Position numbers and translations under genes: made by a program. A DNA stretch of 64,000 nt from Pycnopodia helianthoides (lineage: Eukaryota > Echinodermata > Asteroidea > Forcipulatida > Asteriidae). Below the pieces are notes generated by a model that saw only the letters and a program-made list of their open reading frames with translations, had not been told where the DNA came from and searched no databases. Location of the stretch: assembly GCA_032158295.1 (NCBI GenBank), contig CM063262.1, forward strand, positions 4,435,394 through 4,499,393, given 5' to 3'. Positions within the stretch are counted from its first letter, which is position 1. Every line of letters starts with the position of its first letter. This document shows, piece by piece, positions 56,366 to 64,000 of the stretch.

Positions 56366-59300
56366 AGATAAAGAGACTCGTAGTGAATAGGTGACGGAGC
56401 CTGGGTACTAGACTATACAATAAACAAATAATAATAAGAAGAAACCTTTGATCAACACAAAACGTAATGAGTTCTATAAATAGCTCTGGCATTCCAGATG
56501 AGTCACTGACCCAATTTTGTCAATTTTAATTTTTTTTTTAATTTTTCAAAGGAAATTTCAAGTTATGCCTAAAAATAACAATCGTTTCGTAACAAGAAAT
56601 TGGAAGGTAAACATGGAGGCACTGTACCTCAATGTCCAAGTTCAAACGATACCAAAAATAGTACTAATAGTCTTAGTTCAAGAAGTAATGAAGAACAGTT
56701 AAGAGCGGAAGAAAAAACACTGACCACTTGAGGGCAGGCTTTACTTATTTTAAAATTTGTTTAATGTTTTTTTTATGAAAGGGATTTTTGGTGAGTTCTT
56801 CGCTCTGTTCCCGATATCACCTTATCCTTATCGAAAGGCACTGGGAAGGTCTGACGTACGCACATGCGCATTGGACAGTTTCACCCTGATCTTATAACCC
56901 CAGGTCACAGCTTCCTGTTCACGAATAAATTCGTCTATCAATAATAATGTAGTTCTATTGTGTAAATAATGTGGTGTTTTACTCTGATCTTATCAATGTT
57001 CTCTATACATGTACTGCACTGTCAAAAATCGTTGTTGTTTTAAACCCTTTTATTAATATCTCTTTGTTTAAGAATTTTACTGTGGTCTGGAGCTTTAATC
57101 ATTTTAAGATATGTAAATTGTAACTTTTTTCTTTTAAAGAGTAGACAATAAAGAATTGAATAAATCCATTTTAAATATAGTTATACGAGAATCACAACAT
57201 TATTATAAACTTGCAGTTTTGGTTTATAATATCGGTAACATATTAGCCATAGATCTTCCATGCATTGTCATAATCGTGACAAGGTGTACATCATGTTGAG
57301 ATTGATCAGCAGTACAATCGTTCCCATCATGCACCACTACATCCTGAAAAATAACTATGATTATTTAATAACAATCAGCACATCCCAGCGGTCTTTAGAT
57401 GAGTTGAACAGCGGAGCCGATTATGACAGTGAATTCTGCCACCCGTGCATGTGACGTCACAAGCCCGAACAGCGCCCTCACCGAGAACATATGACGACCC
57501 ATCATTGGCTGAGAGTTGTGCACGGCGCGTATACACGCGTGCACATTTCTATAGACCTTATCATTGATCTCCAGTACAATGTAGGTCAATGGACCTTATG
57601 CATTGACGTCATCATAAAAAGATGACGTAACAATGAAAAACGCACATAAAGTACGCACGGCGCACAGAATCGGCCAATGAGTAACCTTCTTTTGACCTCT
57701 AGCCGAGGGCGCCCTACTCAAAGGACGTCATGTGCATAAGGTCATTGATCTACATTATACTGTAGATCAATGCATAAGGTCCATTGTTTGACCTCAGCGA
57801 TGGTGGCCATTCTTAGGGAGTTGCCTCTGCTGTTGAAACTCATTCAATTTTACTTTGCGGCATGTGAATAACATAATTATAAAATTAAACTTTACAAGGC
57901 GTTCTTTTTAGCCATGCGAAAAAGTCGTCACAGTTTAGCAGCGTTTAGGCGCAATTGATATTCTTTATAGATAGTTGTTACTTTCGCCAAGTGATTTCGC
58001 AAAATGATGAGTAGTATAAAAAAAAAGGACAAGGTGACCCATCTACTAAATCCATTTCTTATTTAGGGGAGTATTTAGCCGCTCAGGCAATATTCCGTTT
58101 AAAAAAAGTTGCTGCCGATTTCTTAGGTGGTTTGCCGATTACGGCTATAGGAGATGGCGCTCTCTACACAGTAATGCCGTTGGTTGCCCTTTTAGGTTCG
58201 AGAGATGGATTGCACATGACGTCATTGACCACCGTCTTTGATAGTTATGAAAAACAATGAAGATGCACGCGTGTACGTGCTCCGCACGACTCCAAGCCAA
58301 TGAAAGCACTTCACATGTGCACGTTTCTTCAATATGGCGGCCAATGCAAAGAGTCTATAGCGAAGTCATCGTTTAGTTTTCGCTCCAGATACTTGAGTTT
58401 TTTAATCAAGATGTGCCAAATCATCACTTCCCCGGAGTTTTGCTCTGTTGCTCTGCTGGGTTTTAATTACACTGCTTCTGAGGTTAAGCTTTCAACAAGG
58501 AAATGGAAAACATAAATCGTCCTTCGGGTTCTAAGAACACAATTTTATGTACCATATCAGATTCCTCGAGTTTCCGCGTCAGCCACTGCGTATTAACTAA
58601 GAAGCCGATCTACTCTTCTTAATTACGTGTAATTACTTTTCTTTGTTCATTTCTGGATTCGTCTGTCTTCGTTCTTCTTTCTTTCCTCTTTCGATTCAAC
58701 TAACTGCGTGTGTTACAATTCAATAAACTTGTTTGCGTGTGTTGTGTTGTCACAATAGCTTCTGATGCTTGGAATGAAACGACACTTCTAGCTAAGCAGG
58801 AAATCCGCCATGCATTAAGCGTATTGCGCAATGCGTACAAATTTTTAAAAAAAAAAACCGACGAGTTCATTATTAGGCTGGTTGAAATTCATGTATTAAA
58901 ACCGTCATGCGTTGTGCGTAATGCGTAGTCCGCAATGTAGTCCTTGTATCCGTTTTGCTTGGCGTGTATTTTTTTACTTTCAAAGTTTGCGCATAGAGCC
59001 CTATACGCATTACGCATAACGCATGGCGGACACTCGGATTTCCTGTCTTACCCGTGACGGTCTAAACGCTCAGCGATTGCAACCGTCAGGTCACGTACTT
59101 GAGCCGGTGTCACGTGATTTTGCCGCCATCATGATGATTCGTGTAGAAATTTCGTTCGTTTTGACTCAGCAGCCCATGTGCACTAACCGTTTATAAGAGT
59201 AGACTGGTCCCTTGTAAAGACAGGTACTGGTCTACAGGCCCAATGATTTCATTGGATACAATGATTTCATTGGATGAACGTGCAGTGACGTTGGCTTTCC

Positions 59301-59765
59301 ATATCAGTGCTATGATTGGTCCGAGGTGATGTAATTTGTCAGCTTGCACTTTCGATCGTCTGCATGCAGCGTGAACTTAATGTTTGTACATCATGTTGTT
59401 TTATTCACATGTACGTGTGAAGTGAATGCGAATCCACGCCGCGTGAAATGAATGCAAGGTACATCTGGCAACATCCGGAAAAGCTGGTACCTGGCGTTAT
59501 TCACGAGCTTCGAAGTGTGACGTCAGACGTCCAGGCTATTATGAAAGACACAAACAAACACCAGGGGACAAAATCCCTCGTGACACCGGACCTATGAGGA
59601 CGTCAATATATCCACGTAATGGCTGACGTACTATGTTCCAAAAATAGCAAGGTTGAGGCAGAATTATCGTAAATCTTAATTAGCCTATTAGTCAGGGGTG
59701 TACGTTGCAACTAGCATTTTTGTGAATAACTTGTCCATCTTCGATTGTGACAACAAAGATAAGCC
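56366..59765. other. Intergenic without recognised gene; inverted-repeat elements
   Basis: 57552-57784 is bounded by GACCTTAT and ATAAGGTCC motifs with CATTGATCT palindromes. 58797-59045 has arms CAGGAAATCCGCCATGCATT and ATGCGTTATGCG complements (a MITE). The short ORFs here have no recognisable domains. Confidence 0.55.
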
Positions 59766-60151
59766 TTAAAGGAACATTACAGAATTGGTATGAACAAATA
59801 TACTTTTTGATCACAGATTTACATAAAACTTACACGGTCTAATGATGATGACAGTAGAAAACATCCCTTGAAATATTTATGTCTGAAATGCCATATTTGA
59901 TGAGAAATGAATAAACTAATTTGCCGATTGGAGTTTATCGCTCAGTGAGCGTTTTATTCATTTGTTGAATCTATATGATTTCATGCATTAATGTGTAATC
60001 GGTTTTTCACTATTTTCTCGTGACCCAGATGGCCGATCGATCTCAAACTTCTACAGGTTTGTCAGTTGATGTATATGGTGGATTACATAAAGTGCTTACA
60101 CTGCCAGCAACTGTTTTGTTAGCAAAAACCAATTCTGTAATGTTCCTTTAA
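59766..60151. mobile_element. MITE family A copy 10 (reverse)
   Basis: 386 bp, TTAA at both ends, with intact inverted repeats. A 24-bp end fragment of the same family lies at 62483-62506. Confidence 0.9.
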
Positions 60152-60260
60152 TGTCGGAGTATTTCAGTTTTATAACCATTACGAGTGTTTGTTTTTTTGA
60201 CCCGCAAATGAATCCCGTTACCGGAAAACACAACACCAAAACTGGTACTGTCTACATTAT

Positions 60261-60423
60261 GGCCCTTTTCGAATTCACGGCTTCGGCTCCAAAATCGGCT
60301 CAGGCTAGCTAGGTTCCCTCAATTATTTTAACTTGCGCATGATTTGCGGTCAGGGCTTCACAAGACAAGAAAACTGGGCCTGAAGCCGAATCCGGAGCCG
60401 AAGCCGTGGATTCGAAAAGGGCC
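60261..60423. mobile_element. MITE family F copy 2
   Basis: 163 bp with ends GGCCCTTTTCGAATTCACGG and CCGTGGATTCGAAAAGGGCC and a near-palindromic interior. It matches 28586-28742. Confidence 0.85.
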
Positions 60424-61793
60424 TCTGTTTCTGTTGAAAATGAGTCTACGATGAACAGGTTAAATCATGGAGGAAGGATTAGTAGGCCTAACCGAAGGTG
60501 TTGATCATTCTATTTGACAAAAAAAATATAGAAGTTGCACTAAAAGTCACTCTCAAAATCACCGCTTATTCTCGGACAAAATATAAGTTCCGGTGTTCTG
60601 CATCAGTTGTTCTCCCTTATTAACCTGACTCCTTGTGATACGGCAAACGCCCTCTACACAACTTTCTTAGCATTTTGTTATGCTTGATGCCATCATTGAA
60701 TCCAAAACGAGGCTACAGGTGCAGCGCCAAGTAGCGATAACAATATCTCGGGTGTGATTGGTCAATGAAAAATGGGGCCGGGTTATACTGGATCGGTGTA
60801 TTGGTGGCACTGCGCTGGTAGCTTCGTTGGATTACAATGATGACGTCATACATAAATGATAAGAAAGGGCGTACATAGTTCATAAGTAATTCAAAGATGA
60901 TGGAGTAGTACGGACATAACGCAATTATGACGTCAGTTGCCATGCAACCTTCCAAATTATTCATTAATTATTTATGGAACATTATTTCAAAGTAAAATAC
61001 TACCAAAAAATGATATCATACTTTTTTTTGCAATCAAGGCTTTATTTTATTAAAGATTCAACCACACGAAAAAGCACCAAATATATGAACGGTTGTTTGT
61101 CAACGATTAGTACATGTTTTCATTGTTCCCCACGCCCGCCCCCCCCCACTCAAACATTTAAAGTGTGAAATATTATTTATCCACAAATTTCCTTAAACCT
61201 GCAAACTTGTCTGCTGTCTCTTATTGGAAGTTATGAAAAAGAACAACGGGTTTTCTTTAAAGGGTCTGCGTGCGATTTTCAACCTTTTGAGTAATAGCAG
61301 TTATTTTGATAACCGATTTTTTTCAAAGCTCAACAGCTTTTTAAAATAAGGAATCCTATAATGGCCAAACGAATACTATAAAAATAAGGGTTCTCTTAAT
61401 TGTATAAAACGTATAATTTTATCAATTTTGGGACCGTGTAATTTTTTAAAGACCACAAGAATGTTACATACAACAAATAGACGAAACTCGTAGCTTTGGA
61501 AACTACGTCATGGGCGTTTGGTCAAAAGCTGGAGAGAAAGAGAGGTGGGGTGCCAGACTTAAGTAGTCACGTGATCTGACCAACGCACATTGGAAGCTCG
61601 ATCGGATGAAATCTTCTCTATCGTTCTTGCGTCTATACGTGCTACGAAGAGCTGACAGAAGTTTGGACTGAAAAGAAAACAAAAAACCATTGATATTACT
61701 ATAGTAATACCTCCCAAAGATAGACTACTCTCTTGCTAAAGTAAAATGTTACACAAGCGTGTAGTCTTTAAAATCTGATAAAAATCTGCCCCA
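60424..61793. other. Intergenic without recognised gene
   Basis: AT-rich, with TGACGTCA-type motifs at 60840 and 60928 and a C run near 61140. No exon is recognised. Confidence 0.4.
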
Positions 61794-62034
61794 GGGCCCA
61801 ATTTCATAGAGCTGCTTAGCACAAAAATGTGCTAAGCATGAAATTTCTTCCTTGATAAAAACAGGATCACCAACCAAGTTTTCACGTGATTTTTAGGATA
61901 AGCAAACAACAGCTGAATACCAGTAACAAGCAATATGCAACACATGGAAATTTGGTTGGTAATCCTTTTTTTATCAAGGAAGAAATTTCATGCTAAGCAC
62001 ATTTTCGTGCTTAGCAGCTCTATGAAATTGTACC
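61794..62034. mobile_element. MITE family D copy 9, extended inverted repeats
   Basis: 241 bp. After the GGGCCCAATTTCATAGAGCT end, about 60 bp pair with the other end, including AAATTTCTTCCTTGAT and ATCAAGGAAGAAATTT. This is much longer than in copies 1-8. Confidence 0.8.
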
Positions 62035-62138
62035 CTGGTGAATTTGGTCAACGCGCTCTAAAATTCCACATGCCTTTGTTGCATGTGTGCACTACCAGAG
62101 TTGAGTTTTGTGGAAACAGGTGAGTGAAAAAAAATGAA

Positions 62139-62144
62139 TTTATT
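62139..62144 (-). terminator. Polyadenylation signal AATAAA of the peptide precursor gene
   Basis: AATAAA on the minus strand, about 32 bp after the TAA of the cysteine-rich peptide gene, followed by a T-rich stretch. It supports 62176-62255 as the last exon. Confidence 0.6.
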
Positions 62145-62175
62145 CGGTCTGTCATGTGATCTGAACTAACCTTGT

Positions 62176-62255
62176 TTACTTCTTGCACCTGTTGATGGAA
62201 CGGCCACGGACCTTGTCGCACGCACACCTGGAGCCAGTGCTCGGATCGACGCAAC
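62176..62255 (-). CDS. Cysteine-rich peptide exon 2: mature peptide
   Basis: The acceptor CTATCATCAACAG enters in phase 1 and gives Arg-Cys at the junction, then CVDPSTGSRCAC, DKVRGRSINRC and KK before TAA at 62178-62176. All four cysteines lie in this exon. Confidence 0.78.
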
Positions 62256-62719
62256 CTGTTGATGATAGCGTCCCAAAGAAAGACAGCACCCGAAGACAAA
62301 AACAAAAACAAAATCAGAGATAAAAGGCTGCTAATGCCACCTTTTATAAAGAGTGTAGCCGTCTTATGTGTCATTTCCTGCTTACAAAAGTCTAGATAAC
62401 GTGAAAATAAATGCTTATTAAATTTTATGTTTTGGTCTCTTTGAAAGGGTTATCTTACTTTCAAATATCATCAGAATTTGTGTCCAATTCTGTAATGTTC
62501 CTTCAATAAACTGAATTGAATTGACTTGAATTCTAACTTACGGATGTACTGTCTTCCCCTTCCGCGCTTCTCAAGTAGGTACTCAAAGTCGTCCGCGTCG
62601 AAGTTGGCCTCGGCGTCCCTCTTCTCCAGCTCCTCCATGTCCTCCTCTGTGTAGTACGGGGTGACGAGCACCACCAGGGCGGCCACAATGGCCAGTGCTA
62701 GAAGACACTTCGTATTCAT
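62176..62719 (-). CDS. Secreted cationic four-cysteine peptide precursor (two coding exons)
   Basis: Joining 62719-62542 and 62255-62176 gives an 85-residue precursor. Residues 1-20 are a signal peptide (MNTKCLLALAIVAALVVLVT). An acidic propiece follows, with Lys-Arg sites at 33-34 and 51-52. Cleavage at the second frees a 33-residue peptide rich in Arg/Lys (10 basic, 2 acidic) with Cys at 61, 70, 72 and 83. An acidic prosegment before a basic disulphide peptide is the plan of antimicrobial peptides, including cysteine-rich AMPs reported from starfish. A neuropeptide or hormone precursor is the alternative. The acceptor-like TGATTTTCAG just before the ATG suggests a separate 5' UTR exon. Confidence 0.78.
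62256..62541 (-). other. Intron of the cysteine-rich peptide gene
   Basis: 286 bp, GT-AG, with a T/C-rich 3' side. It includes a 24-bp remnant of MITE family A (62483-62506). Confidence 0.7.
62542..62719 (-). CDS. Cysteine-rich peptide exon 1: signal peptide and propiece
   Basis: The start is at 62719. The in-frame ATG 12 bases further upstream lies behind a likely acceptor, in intron. The donor ATCC/GTAAGTT leaves phase 1. It encodes the signal, the acidic propiece EEDMEELEKR and DAEANFDADDFEYLLEKR, and the first residues GRGRQYI of the mature part. Confidence 0.82.
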
Positions 62720-62830
62720 TCTGAAAATCAATCAAATTAATATGTAAAAACAAAACAAATTGTAATTACGTGATTATATCTCAATCTTCAGAATTGGTGC
62801 CACATTTCTGTAGTCAACATAGGACCAGCT

Positions 62831-62967
62831 CCGATTTCACAAAGAGATAAGCATAGTCTTATCTGAAGTTAGGACCAGTGACTGGTCTTAACTTAAGACT
62901 AGTCCTATGTCTTAGCATTGCCCAGGACTAGTCCTAAGTTAGGAAGAGTTTTGTGAAATCGACCCCT
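62831..62967. mobile_element. MITE family I copy 2
   Basis: 137 bp with ends GATTTCACAAAGAG and TTTTGTGAAATCGACCCC and an interior of inverted GGACTAGTCCTAAG-like motifs. It lies just upstream of the peptide gene. Confidence 0.75.
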
Positions 62968-63049
62968 GCAGTCAATATCATAGAGCTGCTTTAAGCACAG
63001 ACTGAAGTAACTGAGCCCAACAAATTTGTGATCTATACAGTATTAAGAT

Positions 63050-63428
63050 TACAGGCCAGGCCTTGCGCTTAAGCTTGTTGTAAAGTAGCCCGCCGGGCCA
63101 GTAAACTGTGCATTTTACTTGCCCTTAGGAAGTTTTAGTAGCCCAGATTTTAAACAGGAATTCCCATAAATGTAATGTTCTGATGTGTTAATGTTACAAT
63201 CACAACAAGTTTAATGATCAAATTAAGTTATTTTCACACACTCAATAACGATTAACACATTTTATACATTAATTATTCACATCTTAAAAGGAAGAAATTA
63301 GCATTTTAAACAAGGAGGTTGCACAGTTTTTAGTAGCCCACAGGGCAAGTTGAGAAGTGGTGTTTACTGGCCCATGGCAATTTTTACTAGACAATGTACG
63401 CTGGGCTAGTGTTAAGGGCGAGCCCTGC
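63050..63428. mobile_element. MITE family M copy 2 (uninterrupted)
   Basis: It matches the outer parts of 42094-43229 (AGTAGCCCACAGGGCAAGTT in both) and ends TTAAGGGCGAGCCCTGC with no insertion at TTAA. Confidence 0.75.
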
Positions 63429-64000
63429 AAGCCAAAACAACATTTCACGTGTACCTTCTGTAACTGGTATCCTGCTCAAATTTTCCTTTTGTAATTAAGC
63501 AATATTTTCTACATGCTTAAAACAACGGCTCCGCACGAGGCGCAAGGAGCCGGAACCATGGCTCTCGAAAAATAAAAGTGCGCCACCAAGCGATTAGCCA
63601 GGATGTCGTGTTAGTTTGTATTGTATTTAGTATAGTTATTATTTTCATTATTTATTAGATTTACCGAGATCCTCGGTGATCATGCACCTTTGACTTTGAT
63701 TGGTATCAGACGAGTCTAAAATAATAACAACACAACTCTTTTTAATGAGCCTTAAATTGTTAACCACTTGAATTGTACTGATTAGGCCTACTACCCCACA
63801 ACAGTTTGCGTACCATGTGCGGACAGAACGTATTGTTTGTTCGTAAAATCAAAAAAGAAAGTTTAACAACAATTTCATTTCACGCTTTTTCTCGTTGTGG
63901 TTTACCAATACAGAATTTCGAAAATTGTTGCATTGGTTGTTTATTATTCAAACAATTTTGCAATCACAAAATAAAATAAAATAAAACAAAACACATTAAA
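63429..64000. other. Intergenic without recognised gene
   Basis: AT-rich to the window edge, ending in AAATAAAATAAAATAAAAC. No gene or clear repeat is recognised. Confidence 0.4.

Noticed and set aside
62720..62731. Upstream in-frame ATG of the cysteine-rich peptide ORF
   Set aside because: TGATTTTCAG just before the second ATG is a likely acceptor, and the signal peptide is complete from 62719.

Overview
The window looks like a repeat-rich metazoan genome, most likely an echinoderm and probably a sea star. Genes are sparse and split by GT-AG introns. Short inverted-repeat transposons, tRNA-derived SINEs and tandem arrays fill most of the rest. The sea star assignment is an inference from gene content (a PAG1/Cbp orthologue, an SLC46 transporter, a four-cysteine cationic peptide precursor reminiscent of starfish antimicrobial peptides) and from repeat style. 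No database search was possible.

Layout. 1-236 is a TTAA-ended MITE cut by the window edge. 793-882 (+) is the last coding exon of an unidentified gene lying mostly outside the window. 1.6-6.4 kb is MITE-rich sequence. 6.48-8.30 kb is a 5'-truncated Penelope-like retroelement (- strand, RT plus GIY-YIG endonuclease) flanked by repeats that carry a hammerhead-ribozyme-like motif. A 100-N gap lies at 9067-9166, with homopolymer-rich and possibly poorly polished sequence on its left side. 11511-17026 (+) is a six-exon SLC46-family membrane transporter. 17-29 kb has no recognised gene. 29496-56028 (-) is one 26.5 kb, eight-exon gene encoding a PAG1/Cbp-like transmembrane adaptor: signal peptide, one membrane span, a Cys-x-Cys juxtamembrane motif, about 17 Y-x-x-hydrophobic motifs, proline-rich stretches and a C-terminal PDZ ligand. 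Its introns hold a 40-copy 68-bp array, a 98-bp array, a 21-bp minisatellite, a LINE fragment and many MITEs. 62176-62719 (-) is a two-exon secreted cationic cysteine-rich peptide precursor.

The three recognised genes are ordinary eukaryotic genes and form no operon. Immune signalling (PAG1-like) and a possible antimicrobial peptide are neighbours, but a shared function is not implied.

The most striking structures are these. (1) PAG1-like intron 5 consists almost wholly of a nested transposon whose end lies at intron position +7. (2) A TTAA insertion has an empty counterpart elsewhere in the same window. (3) A 68-bp satellite appears to have grown out of a dispersed DNA element. (4) Hammerhead-type motifs occur at Penelope-like ends. 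(5) PAG1-like exon 4 is one base out of frame.
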